Made by a program: the position numbers and the translations under genes. Shown here piece by piece: positions 1 to 12,447 of a stretch of 64,000 nucleotides of DNA. The notes below the pieces were generated by a model that saw only the letters and a program-made list of their open reading frames with translations, was not told the origin of the DNA and did no database searches. This DNA is from Ectocarpus siliculosus (lineage: Eukaryota; Sar; Phaeophyceae; Ectocarpales; Ectocarpaceae), in NCBI GenBank assembly GCA_000310025.1, contig FN649735.1, forward strand, positions 2,986,058 to 3,050,057. Direction: 5' to 3'. The first letter of the stretch is position 1, and the number at the start of each line of letters is the position of its first letter.

Positions 1-58
1 CTATGACTCTGGTATTGCGGTTTGTTGGTTTTCTTCTCCAACGATCGTACATTCTCAG

Positions 59-3000
59 CATCGCCAGGGACAGCAGAAAACCTGGAGGCAGCTGCCAAAG
101 ACGGAGGACACCGTCGTGACATCCCGGAGTGGCTGGCTACTCTAAGTGACAAAAACATCGAGATTCCTACCTCGATCCCGCTCGATACAGGTGTGTACCA
201 TTCAGTGTCAGATAATGGTAGTGGACCAAAGCTTCGACGCCGACACGTTAGGTTGGCGTCGAACGTAAACTGTCAGCACCGCATGTCGAAAAGGATGACG
301 TTATTTTCTCGTGCGAAGAAACTTGTTGCCGCCCCTTTTGTGTCGAGTTCGCGGGGTTTTGCAAAATGTTTGAACTCCCCCCGTGTACCCAATGTTGAGC
401 TTCTAACAAGGTTCACTCCTGCTGCGAAGCACGTGCGCCACACCTCACCTTGCGGTGATGACGCTCTTTTTTTACGGCGTTGCCGCGTCCTCGGGATGAG
501 GTTAATGGAGTTGCTTTGTTCAATAATCTGGAACTGCTGCAATTAATTGTATTCGTATCGTTTGCCGACGGGGGCGCTATTGGCTTGCGGCCTAACGCAA
601 CAGTGGTCGTTTTCCTCAAATGTTGTTGTCCGGTGCTATCTGCTGGCGGGGAATTCAGGAAAGCTTGAGGACAGTTCGAAAGTCAGGGCCAGAAAGAAAA
701 TTCCAGACAACGGTACGTGCATTGAGGATGGTAAATTGTTGTCGATATTTTGAGCATATGTCCGCCCTCCATTGATCTTTAGGCATTCTATGGCTTGACA
801 AGACCGGTTATAGTTTTATCTTGGTTTCGGAACAAAGGCTCCGTGAGAACAGCTGATCAATCGTGTGATAATATGAAAGTGGACATCAGTAGCTTGCTAC
901 GAAAGTCGACCACGTCGCCTCGATCCTCAAAACAATTATATCCACCTGGAACGAGATTGCTACTTCGCCCCCGTGCGCAGAGGCAAGATCCCCAACTTCT
1001 TCTCAATATCACGGGGGGTTATTCCGATAATTCAAAACGCCGTGCCTCAGTGACATGGGGGGACATCGGATTTTTTCCCTGCGATCAACAAGAACGTTGG
1101 TCCAAAGTGAGAGGTCAACCTCCGCTAGATGCCCTTGTCCCCATGTTACGCAGTACGATCGCAAGTTGTTTCAAATTTCTGCCTCAACGCACAGGGGGTT
1201 GGTCCACCCTTAGTTCATGGTCGCTTAGTAGCTCGTCAACTCGTGTTCGACAGTTCTACATAGTTTCTGTTCGAACGTTGTTCGTGGAAATGTGCCAGGT
1301 GCAGCTTCAGCAGGATGCTTGGTTCGGTGAACTCCAATAGATAATCGTTAGCAACGACGTTGCAACAATTGTCCTGAACGGACCACACGACCTAGGCAAA
1401 GTGCGCATTTCGGTTTCGCTCAGCGACTCCATCAAGCTTGCGTCCGCCTTTGTTCGAGGGCAGCAAGGTTAGGGTCGACTTGGACGATGGATTAGGTAGA
1501 TGATGAGGCGTTCCCCGAGTCGACACTGTTATTCCTGATGCTATGCATATGAACTGCTGCGCTCTTGACATAATTTGGTCTTTGAAGACCGTCTACGAGC
1601 TGTTATCCAGGAGGGCGACAGAGAAGGGCTAGTTAATTTTTTGCGGCAGGTGAACGCGGAAGTGCGGCAGAAGCTGACGAAGACGTACGGTGGTACTGCC
1701 GACGAACATGAGGCCGACGAGGACGGTTTGTTCCGCAATACCTCTCCCCTCCTCCACGCGGCGATACGCGGACAAGAGGAAGTATTTTCTCTATTGGCCG
1801 GTGCTATGGAGGTGATTACATTCGGGGAGAACATAGATGATGGCGTGTTTCCCATCAGCTTGTTCAGGTTTCCAGTACCGACTCCTTATGCCTCATTCTA
1901 GGAGTGCAAACACCTCCAACCGGCTGCGCCTTGCCGCGTTGACGGAATGGTGTGGGTAGTCGGCAGATACCTAGTAGTGGTCATAGCTCACAAACCATGC
2001 CAGTACAAAGAGTCGCCCGTAGATGTAGGGTGGAATCCTCCATCCTCGACGTTGAATCTGCACTTTCTTACTGTTGTAGACGAGCGGGACTCTGGGCGCC
2101 GAAATGGTGAAAAGGGACGAGCACGGACGCACGGTGCCGCAGCTCGCGGCCCTCAGTGGGAATCAAGCAACTTTCAGCCACGTGCGAAAATTGGTTCAGC
2201 GTCTCAGCACAAACGAGGTAGGCAGCGTGTCAATATTCCACTGCATCTTTCGCTGCGTAGGGGTGGAAAATGAAACGCATGTGATGGTAGGGATCGATCT
2301 AGACAACAACTTTTTTCGAATTTCGTTTGGGAATATGTTTCGGAATTATTTTCGAAGAGAAGGTCGAGGTTTGGAAGCTGATCCTTCGACATCAATACTT
2401 CCTACTCGAAATCTCATCACTATTGCGAGAAAGGTCTAAACCAGTTTCAAACTTGTTTCTATCTGCAGTCACCCTATGCATATATTCCTCAAGAATCACG
2501 ATATTTCAAAGAGTAGATACGCATTTGAATCAACTGCACAGCGAGAATACTAATTTTGCGTCACTCCAAGCGTGCGCAAACTCTTCGAACTTTCTCCTCA
2601 TAATTCCATGGTATTTTGTTCCCTACCAGATTCGTCAAATGCTAACGTCAACGGACAACAGTGGAAGCACTGTCCTCATGGCCGCTTTCAACAGCCGAAA
2701 CACGGAAACGTTTCGAAGTGCTCTCGAGTTTACGATGGAGCAGCTCGACAGCCCGCAGGTATTTTCGCGGCGTATTGAACCGACTGCAACTCGCAGTGCA
2801 GGCGTGACAGATTGGATACTCGGCGAAGGCTCTCTGCAAACGTTCCTCTCGCGCCGGGCATCTTGAAGCAGTTCTGTTAGGCAGAAGCCTCGGCACGCCC
2901 CACTGCTTTATATGAGGTCGACACGAAGAAAACAACCCAGACGACATGCTGTCGAACAAGCAATGACCGCTATGTGGTCTCGGTCTTGCCCCACCTGTTA

Positions 3001-6000
3001 TCCACACGGGGAACACTCCATCATTTCAGTCTATTCCCGCATTGGCAGAACCACTTGCAAATAATTCATGGAAAACGTCCTAGGTTTTCCTATGGGTGCA
3101 GAGGTCAGGTGTTGGTTGTTGACATCAAAACACAACGTCGTGGCTGATGGCATAAAGCAGAACGATCATGTGCGGACGTTTGGAATGGCCTAATCAAAGC
3201 CCAAATATCAATTTTCGATATTCAACCTTCGCAGAAAGACAAAATTGAGATTCGCGAAAGCAAATGCCCGTGGCTGACATGTACGCAAATGAAGGTAGTC
3301 CGGCGTCTGAGTCTGACCTGCCTGACAAAGTAAAATGGTTGGAAAAATGTAGGTGACATCCTTTTGTATTGGTTTACGTTTGTCGACGTCCGACGTTATT
3401 GTTCCAGGTGCGGAAGCTTATCGAGATGACCGACAACGCCAACCAAACCCTGTTATCGATGGCGATCAACACCAAGGACGCAGGGCGGTTTGAGTTCGCC
3501 CTGAACGAATGTCGACGGGCTGTTGGCTACACGAAGGTGATCCCAAGGAACCCCGAATTGAGCTTTTCTGCACTCCGGTGTATTTCACTTCGGACGCAGT
3601 CCCTCGATGTGTGGGGCTCGATGGGATGGCATGTATGTCTCCAACGGTACGCGAATACTTTATTTCGTACACGGGAAGGACAAAATGCAAACGGACCTTG
3701 TGACCGGATTCATTGACCCGGATTCACACCGCTGCACAGTGAGACCCAATTTTCGACTCCGTCATGTCGGGATCTTGGGCACGTACTTACATTTTCGTCC
3801 ACCCTTCCAGCTGGATGGGTTCACAGATAGCAAGGCGCCACCACGGAAGAAGCAAGACACCCCCCTCGAGTTCCGTTATAATCTTCTGTCGGAGGCGGTG
3901 TGGAGAAGCGAAAGCCTGAGAGTGTTCGAGGCCGTCTTGAAAGCTGCGGTGGAGGGTCAGAACATCTTCCAGGTCACGTAACTTATCTTCGAGGCGAAAT
4001 CCCCAACTGTTACGGTATCACCGTCACGTGTGTTCATTTTTTTCCGTGCCCCGTCAGCGTGTGGTGACAACGGAAACAGTCTTCTTGGGGGATATGTAGT
4101 TCGCTTTTTCTTGCTCGGGAACCGTGCCCTCCTTGCCCTGCTGCATGTGTGTTGCTCGTTCTACCCAATGTGTTGAAAGTAGTGTCGATGCCATCTTTGC
4201 TTTTCTCCAGGTGACAGAACTTGTCAACTCCCTGAAAACTGTGGCATGGAGGCACACCGGGTCCTACCTGCGGTGGGCACTGAAACAAAACGATTTCTGG
4301 CTTTTGAAACAGGTTACGACATGCGTGAACAGAAACCAAAAGGTAACCCACCGAACATCGTGCAATTCCAAGAAACGAATATAGTATGTCATGCGTGTGC
4401 TTTGTGATCGGTGGGTACCAACCAACCCAACTGGGCCGGGTTTGCCATCGTTGCCATCGCACTTGACGTTTTTCGAGATCCTGGTGTGTCTTCGATTGGG
4501 TAATGTTGATGACAAATGAGGCTCGAGGCACATTGAGTGTCCAGAATGCCTAGATCCATGTGTTCAACGGTGTCCGGGGGTAGCCCGCCTTGATTTGGCA
4601 AGACGCCCGAATGACGAAGGAATCGTTCGGAATTGTTTTTCTTTTTGAACGATAAATTCCGTTCGTGCGCAGCAGTCAAATATCTACGTATTTCTATTGA
4701 TGCCGTTTCCTTGTTGCTCCATCTCTGGCCGCCGCCATGAATACCGGTTTCGCAAGCAACTCATCGTAGGTCGGCCACCCTCGAGAGAGCACGGTGAGGG
4801 AAAGGTCGTGGTGAGCGTGTGGTCCACAATGCCCACCGAAATTGCACGCGCTTGCCCGTGGTCTATGTGGTGTTGACATACGCCTTAGGATCGGTTTGTT
4901 CCGCCCACGTAAATAATCTCAGGTGGCTGAGACGGTTCCACTAGATGAGATTTTCTCGGAGTGTGCGGAACGACAACTGGACCGCCATCCTGGGCGACCG
5001 TTCGGCCTGAAGCTCCTTTCTTCCCTCATGGCCTGCTCCGCCCGTCCTTCGCCGAGCCATCTCAAGAAGCTCGCAATCGCGCACGCCCGAGGAGAAACCT
5101 TCAAGGACTGTTGCTTGGATGCCGTGACCTCTGCTGCGAACCCATTCATCCCGGGCTTGGTGCTGTCGATACGCCTCGCCGAGGCTGCCCAAAAGGCTAA
5201 CGAGGGGGAACGAAGAGCCATCACAGACATCCAGAAGAGCGTGAACGATCTCTTGCTCGAGGTACTTGAGCGTCTTCCTCGATCGGTCAGATCCTTCGAG
5301 AGGGACATGGACGACTGCCGTGACATGTTTGAGCCGACGTTCTTGGACGTTTTCGAGGACTTCGAAAAGCCTCTGGAGATGATGCTTGCGAGACAGCAGC
5401 AGAGGGAACTTTTCTGCAATGTTCCTCTCGTCATGGACTTCCTGAAACGAAAGTTCACTCTCAGCCTGCCTCGCCTGCGCGACCCGAAGGAGGTTCTTGC
5501 GGATTCCAACGAGATCTTACATCTGAGTCGTGGGGGAGTGAAAGGAGATGTCTGCCTTGTGCTTGATTCGGGTGTGGGGGTCAATGCTCGGAAAGAAGAC
5601 GGCCATTTGAACGACGAACAGATCGACGAAACAATTGGAGAAGCGATTGGACAGGCGGACAACGCTTCATCAAGACCACCATGGAAGCATCCCACTCTTC
5701 TCGGTAGCAAGAGCCTTCTTGCCAGCTTCAGATCGCCTCGGGCATTGCTACAAGGAGCCAATGATCGGTTCCCCAGTCTTACTCCTTTCCCTGGAGCACA
5801 GTTTATAGTCGCAGGCTTGGCTACAAGGCCTAACGACTACTTCAGGGTGCCGGCCATGAGGATGGTGCTCGACCTCGTCGTCTACATTGGGATGATCGTG
5901 GCGCTGAGTATCCTTGTGCTCTTCCGCTCACAGGCCGAGCAATCTCATGTCGAGGGTTCCACCGATGAACAAATCGTGTTCAGGACGCTCGACTGGCCCG

Positions 6001-8072
6001 AGGCCACTTGTGCGACGGTCTTCATCGTGGTAAGTTCCTGCAAGAGTGTGAGCTGAAAACAACGTTTACTTGGATGTGAGCGTTCCTCCAAAACTGGTTT
6101 GTATGTCACCGAGGCCCCATTGCACACGCCCCAAGACAAGAAAATTACTTCTCGGATATTCTGGTCGCACGCACGATGAGGCGTCAACCAACTCCATGCT
6201 ACAGTTGATTGCGATATGCCGTCGGGGACCAATTCGAAGCGTTTTTCACTGCAATACTCTCCTTTTCTGAACCCGATGTTGCTTCAGGGTGGAGTGTACC
6301 AGGAGGGGCGCGAGATGGCAAGAAACTTGGGCCGATACTGTGAAGACCAGTGGAATGCTCTGGACTTGCTGAGCCTTCTGTTCTTGACCATCGGTTTGGT
6401 CGGCAGAGTTGTAGACTGGAAAAGCCAGTTGGGGCCCGCGTTTTATGCGCTTGGCGCCCCACTGTTGGTATCCCGCGCCCTGTTCTTCGTCCAGATCCAT
6501 CCTCTCCAAGGCCCGATGATTCAGGCGAGTGGCGAAACGAAACTTTTCCCATAGCGTGTACACGACTTCGACTTCAAATAGGGGATTTAGGGAATGGTTT
6601 GACAGAATGCTATAGCGAGAACCATTTCCCTAACGTTGAAGGCTAGCTTTTCGGGAGTGTTGAGTTATGATATAGACGTATGCCACAATATCTCATTGGA
6701 GATTTGGATCGGCCCACGGCAGTCTGCGCTGAGCGTGATGCAGAACGAGCCCGCTGTTTTGGCGTCGTTCAGAAATTTTCTGGCATGGCTCGTAAGAGCA
6801 ACCTCGCATGTTGAGCGCTTGGGTGGAAGGCGACAATTGCGGGATGTCTCTACTTCCTCCTGCGAAACACTCGGGGGTGACTGACTGTGGAACGTGGTGA
6901 TTTGTGTGTATTGCATTGCGCAGGTAGTGTTTCGCATGACGAGGATCCTGCTCAAGTTCGGGTTCGTCATTGCGGTCATAATGCTGGGTTTCACCATGGC
7001 TTTCCATGTCCTGTTCCGCGACTTCGACAGCTTCGGCGAGTCGTTTCTGGACTTGTTCAAAGCCATGCTAGGTGACACCGGCTTTTTCGAGGTGTTCTCG
7101 GGAGACACGTACGACGTTGTGGCGACGTTCTTGCTTGTGGTGTATCTCTTCATCGTGACGGTCATGCTCCTCAACCTCCTCGTTGCTATTCTGAGCACCT
7201 CGCACGCTCAGGTAGAGGAAAATATCGAACGCGAGTTCAAGGTATCGATCGCGCGGATGATGGATCACTACCAGTTGGTCGTGACGGACGACATGCTTCC
7301 GACCCCGTTCAACTTGCTGCAGCTGGTCGTATGGCCGATTGCTTGGTGCTTGCACGGGTGTTGTGGGCGCAATAGCGGCGTGTCTGGAAACACACAACGA
7401 TCGCGCAACCGTTCAAAGGAAGCGTACGCATGCGGGAGCAAAGCCATTGGACCCGTGGTGTTCTGGGTCGTGCTGGGTCCCGTAGCTGTCATTGGAGGAA
7501 GTCTCCTCTGGATGGGATCGGTGTTGCCTGCGATGTATTTTTGGCGCAAGCACCACCGACTTCACAACAAGAGGGAAAATGGTGGAGGCGACAGCAAGAG
7601 CATGAACCCTTGGTCGCTGATTTTTCGGTATGTTGTGATCATCCCGTGCTGGTGCGTTTTTGGTGCTCCGGTGTATCTCCTCTTGTTGTGGCTGAACGCA
7701 TCTCGTCGGGTGTTGTTTCGCTGCCCTTGCAATGACGATACCAGCAGTACAGCAACATCCCTACACGGTGCTAGTAAATCCACAATAGAGAGCATGCTGT
7801 TAAAAAGCCCTGGAGGAGTAGGAGCGCAAAAGTTGCGCGAATTCCTTCACGACCCCATGGATGACAAGGACGTGCGTCAGGATGAGAAGGACAGACGCAC
7901 CACGGTGGAGCACATCAAGCTTCTTCGGAATCGCCTGGAGAACACCTCCAAAGAGCAGCTAAAGGGGCTGGAAGAAGCACTGCATCAGCGGATGATGAAG
8001 GAGTTGGGGCTTTTGGTGCAAACGAGGGTTGGAGCATGTACGACTACGAGGGATGTTGGTACAAGCACCTAG
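59..8072 (+). CDS. TRP-like cation channel with ankyrin-like N-terminal region (5' partial)
   Basis: Proposed exons are 59-190, 1588-1811, 2080-2217, 2630-2758, 3408-3536, 3811-3972, 4211-4312, 4923-6029, 6288-6524 and 6924-8072. All phases agree, giving about 1,168 residues; the true start lies left of the window. Exon 2 has an ankyrin-like stretch (SPLLHAAIRGQEEVFSLL). Exons 3-7 carry related degenerate repeats. Hydrophobic segments follow at about 5862-5925 (S1), 6370-6425, 6440-6500, and 6950-7018 (S5). A pore-like loop (FLDLFKAMLGDTGFFEVF) and an S6 ending NLLVAILSTSHAQV resemble TRP channels. Two further hydrophobic stretches (7442-7545, 7617-7695) and a charged, probably coiled-coil tail follow. 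A plasma- or organelle-membrane cation channel is inferred; ion selectivity cannot be told. The intron after exon 9 needs a GC donor. Exon 1 is joined to exon 2 only by phase and could belong elsewhere. An AATAAA at 8228 may be the polyadenylation signal. Confidence 0.75.
191..1587 (+). other. Intron 1 of the channel gene; nothing recognisable
   Basis: This 1.4-kb stretch lies between the proposed exons ending in CTCGATACAG/GTGTGT and starting after TTTGAAG. Both splice sites leave a phase-1 GAC codon. Open frames inside it (for example 795-1340) show no recognisable domain or codon bias. No repeat shared with the rest of the window was seen. Confidence 0.5.
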
Positions 8073-9146
8073 CTGTAGTTGGTTAGGCTTTCATTGCCAA
8101 GTGTGAGCCGTAATAGTACACGAGATTGGTGCGGTGTGGAATGAATATCTCCATCTATCTTTGTATTGTGTATTTGCATTGACCTGTTCCTCTGTTGTGG
8201 CTCCGATTCATGTATAATGCCCTGAACAATAAAATCAGTTCTACCGTAGGTTTGTGAAGATCGCACTGGCAGCACCGGCATACCACATGCAACAACTTTG
8301 TATTTCTCCAGTCATTTCTTGTCGTCCGGCAGAGTGGATACGAAGTCGCACTATCTCTGCTGAAGGTTGTCCTTTAGGGTCTTGGTCGTTTCTTGCTTGC
8401 CATTTTTTTTACTCTTTTCGAGTCCCCCGTTGAACAAAGGTTCGTTGAGTGTGCCGAGTTGTCTCGAAGCTCCGATGCTGGAGTTCTGGCATTGCATCAT
8501 TACGAACGATGGAAAATTGCGCCTGTACAGGAAGTTGGTTGTCTTCACCAGTACAACGAGAAAAATGATTTGTAAAGGCGACGACCAGAAAAGAGCTCGG
8601 CCACACAATAGTCAATGCGCCTGGTTCATTCCGGAGCCTCTTATTATGTATCCTCTCGGAGGCCAAATCCATTCCATCCACCTCCTCCGTCTCTGCGTCC
8701 ATCATCGCCGTTTGTTCCCCAGTGCTTGCCCTAGCCTTTCTCCCACCACGCTAGTTCAACCGAGCTTCTATAGTGCATCCATTTATTTCTGCCCCAAACC
8801 AGATTCGTTCCACTGCACCTGAGATTCTGCACCAACACCGCTCCTCTCTAGTCCCAGCACCCTACCTAGCCTTGCCCCCACCATTATTTTACTCCTCCGT
8901 CCGAGCTCGTGGTTGTACCGACCCCTTCCACCCCACCCCAGGACATGTTCATCTAAGCCTACCTCCGTGATCGTACTCGACACTCCATACTCTCGTTAAT
9001 TCACTACCGTGGCGAGCAGCCAACAATACCCCCACGGGGTCCACGTGGATTCCGATGTTTGACCTACTGTGGAGTGTAGCAACACGCAAACTGTGGTGTG
9101 CCCACCTTCTTCTTCGAACTATCGACAAATTGTCTGAGACCACTAC

Positions 9147-10310
9147 GGCACGACCATGTCTGCAACGCACACCCGCTGACCGAATGGCCAATGCTTGTCG
9201 TGTAGTGGTTGTGTGGTGGTGTTATCGGGGGGGCAGGGGGTTGGATCACCCCCTGAATTTGGGGAAAGAACGAGAATGTGCAAATGAAGATATCGTAGTT
9301 CTGGTTTTTGTGTGGTAGTACTATTATCCTCTATCCACCCCGCCGCAGAAAACGTGTTCATGCACATACATGCGTTGTTGGGCAATTGGCGAGCGGGTGT
9401 ACGCTGAAGACATGGCCGTGCTGTAACGCTCCCAAGCCGTAGAATATGCCAACGGCATGAAAGAAGTTCGGCACGATCTACGACGACCAATGATCGGACG
9501 ACGGGCAATGTTCATCCGCGTTCATCCGCGATGCGGGGCGATCTTTCATTCCACCGTACACCACCATGGTATCCACCTCACTTGCGAATAAAACACGGGC
9601 CAACTTGGCGTGTGGTTTGTGTGTGGTGTTTGGCCACTTTGGCCGGCGAGTGCACTCTGAAGACATGCCAGTGTGGTGGCGGTCTCAAACAACATGCCCT
9701 CAGCAACAGCCGAAGTAGAGGGGTCGAAGGATCCACGGGTGGATCCGAGGGTAAACGTTTCATTCTACAGCCGACCAGCAGACAATGGCGAAGCGGACAT
9801 ACATGTAGCCTACCGGCATGTGTCGCACAACGGGACCGTTCGCCATGCTGGTGCTCGGGCGCACCACTACAGCCTGGGTGGTTTCTGCACGACGTTGCAC
9901 ATGGTAAGGTCGAACACCGTTGGCACGACCGTTGGCACGGCAGTCAACGTCATTCGGTGGTCCCGCACAGCACGCTGGCCAGTTTCATCGTGTTGGCGCA
10001 GACCAAATTGATTGGTGAGTTTCGGGCGACAGGGTATAGAAACAAAGGTGGCACCGTGGATATCAGCAGAACCCCCTGAAATTGTTTGGCTGGCACAAAG
10101 TGTTTCAGTTTCACAGATTTATTTGTCTCTTCCAGCGGTGGTCTTGATTGATTGGGAGTTTGGCTGGCACAAAGTGTTTCAGTCTTACAGCAATGTCTGT
10201 CTCTCATTCTTTCCCCCAACTCGGACAAGAAACACCCAGGGGGGTATCCAACCCTCCCACCCCCCACCACACCACCCACACACCACCACACCACCACAAC
10301 CGGAACCGCG
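9147..10310. repeat. Nest of inverted and direct repeats, possibly a degraded transposon
   Basis: A sequence containing CATGTCTGCAACGCACACCCG at about 9155 recurs in inverted, diverged form at 9357-9425 and again at 9590-9680. The G-rich block at 9200-9285 (TTGGATCACCCCCTGAATTT) is matched in reverse complement at about 10205-10300, so the outer arms enclose roughly 1.1 kb. Just inside the right arm, GTTTGGCTGGCACAAAGTG is directly repeated at about 10084 and 10159. No transposase motif was recognised between the arms. Confidence 0.45.
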
Positions 10311-10967
10311 ACACCGGCATCTTTTCCGCCGCACTGACAGCGAGAGTTTTTCTTTTTTTTTCTCAGCATGACACAACGAATCCATCTCTACCGACAGTCG
10401 AAGAAAAGAGTCAAAGATTAGTCTATCAATGAATCCATGGCGTCAGCGAAAGTTCTGTCCATCCACGATTTCCCGAGCAGCACACAGTGATATCTCCCCC
10501 GTGGGTAACAGGGTCGACAAGGCCGTATGGTAGCCGTCTTGTGCATCTATCTGTGTGTTATGCTGGCAAGGTGTACAAGGAAGGTGTTGGGTAGTTGGTT
10601 CGTCGAGTTTCTTACGCATAGAAGTACACACGAACCCATCTCTATCGGAGTCTAACATCTGTTATAGGATTCAGATGTGTAGCCGGAACATAGAAGAGAA
10701 TGGTTCCTTCTAGAAGGCGCGGAGAGATGTAACTCCCCGCGGAAGGATAAAACAGGGGACAGGATCTAGTAGCCCCTGCTTGTATTGAGGATCCTGCGCC
10801 CCTTGGTGTCATTCCTACCGATACCCAAGGCAACAGCTACTGCTGCTGCTGTTCTGCAAGAGTAACAACAAGTGAGTTCTTCTTCACGGGTCAACCAGAC
10901 TTCATCACGCGTGCATACCACCACAAAACCTGTAGACCCGTTCTTTTTTAGAAAGTAAACATGATCT

Positions 10968-11040
10968 CTCAGAAAGACTACCCGTTCGAGATATAACCTC
11001 AGTCGAAAGGGACGTGGTCAAGTCTTTTCAGTAAGTGGAT
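10968..11040 (+). repeat. Dispersed repeat, GACTACCCGTTCGAGATATAACC family
   Basis: This segment of about 70 bp runs from the CAGAAAGACTACCCGTTC core to a GTCAAGTCTTTTCAGTAAGTGG end. It is repeated with a few changes in RAD18 intron 1 (20433-20505) and CEBPZ intron 16 (45242-45331), all on the + strand. Confidence 0.75.
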
Positions 11041-12447
11041 TGAAACCGTTCTCTTGCAGTGTCGTATGTACAACAATACAGCAGTCTTGCCACGAGGGAG
11101 GTCAAGTGCGCAGTGGGAAGCGTGGAGAAGGGCGAATGATGCAAAAACGAGGGTCTCCCTATTGACCGCAAGTTCCGTCGCTATATCGATTTGTGTTCGT
11201 TTTGCGTCATCATGGCAGTTTATTTTGCGAACATTTTTTGCGAGTTTCACTACAGGCCCGGGTTACCAGTGCGCATCCTGCAGTTTCTATATAGAGATTA
11301 CAAAGAGAGGCTTCGGCAGAGCCAAAGCCTCGCGCGGTTCGCCCGCGTGCAGCGACGGGGAAAACTGGCCACCTACATATCGAGTAAAGGGTTCACAGAG
11401 ACATGTGTGGGTAGCGGTGGACATGCGGAAATGCTACATACAGCAGTACGTTCTGAAACATTCGCTGTCGTTAGGAGTGTAGTCAGTGACCACCCTGATG
11501 CGTGTCCCGCTGCTCGACCGTCTGTCTTCCGTCGTTCAACATCGCAATGGCCAAACGAACCGGGGGGAATGCCCGAGACTACCGATTCAGGGCGTACGGA
11601 CCCGAAACTGTTTCATGATAACGTAGCCGCCAAACACAACCTGTGGCTTTGTGTGCTATCCTTGGCTTTTGGACGAACTGTCCTCCAGGCGAACCGTGAA
11701 CTTTTAGGAAACCGTTGGGAACCATCTCGGCACACGCCCATTTAAACAACGTAGCACAAGGTCCAACCGGTCTTGTGCACCAGGGTGGCCCACTGGGACT
11801 GAAACCCGCGTCAGCGATTCCTACAATAGTCGGCAAGTCATTCCCGACTGCAGTTACCCAAAACCCATACGCGCCTTGCATACCCCTGCATCATGCGCCC
11901 GCGGGCAAAACTCGAACACAAAATACTGCTCGTAGAAAAGCTTGTCAACTTGCCCCGACTTCACGCGGCGACGTCGAACGTCGAAAATCGTCAAAGCTGC
12001 CATGAGGCGGGGATGGCTTGAATTGCTTAGGTTCTCCGCGTAAGTGGAACGCGAATGTCACGAGCAACTACGGTGCATCGGCAGCAAAGCCTTAAAGTTA
12101 TGGTTGTACTGCATGGGATGAATTCAACCGGTTCCCGCCGCGATAAACTTGCCGCGGCGACACGCACGTGGCGGTGCACACACGCAACACACACCCAGCA
12201 AGACTTGGATGTATTCTCATTGAACAGCCGGTGAGCGTGGAAGATGTCCTTTCAAGACACAAAACACACACACACACGATGTGCAAATCCAGCCCCAGAC
12301 AGCACACACGCCGGGATCGGGTGTCGCATGGGACACACCACATTCTCGGGCCAGTCAAGAAAGATCCGGACAAAAATTCAAGAAGCAACATACGGAGTAT
12401 CATGAAAGAAGCTCCTTCCCAAGGACTCCGAAGCACAAGCCATTCCC

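Larger units (their letters stand above)
8073..12447. other. Repeat-rich spacer between convergent genes
   Basis: It lies between the stop codons of the channel gene and OST3. AATAAA occurs at 8228-8233. The stretch 8600-9000 is C/T-rich without a supported exon. From about 9147 to 10310 there is a nest of inverted repeats, and a dispersed repeat lies at 10968-11040. The longest open frame, 11191-11745, reaches 184 codons, but frames of this length are expected by chance in a window of this size. I recognise no gene here. Confidence 0.5.

Noticed and set aside
795-1340. 181-codon frame in the first proposed channel intron
   Set aside because: No motif, weak codon character, and it conflicts with a phase-consistent splice of the flanking exons.
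11191-11745. 184-codon frame between the channel gene and OST3
   Set aside because: About one frame of this length is expected by chance in a window of this size. Its peptide has no recognisable features.
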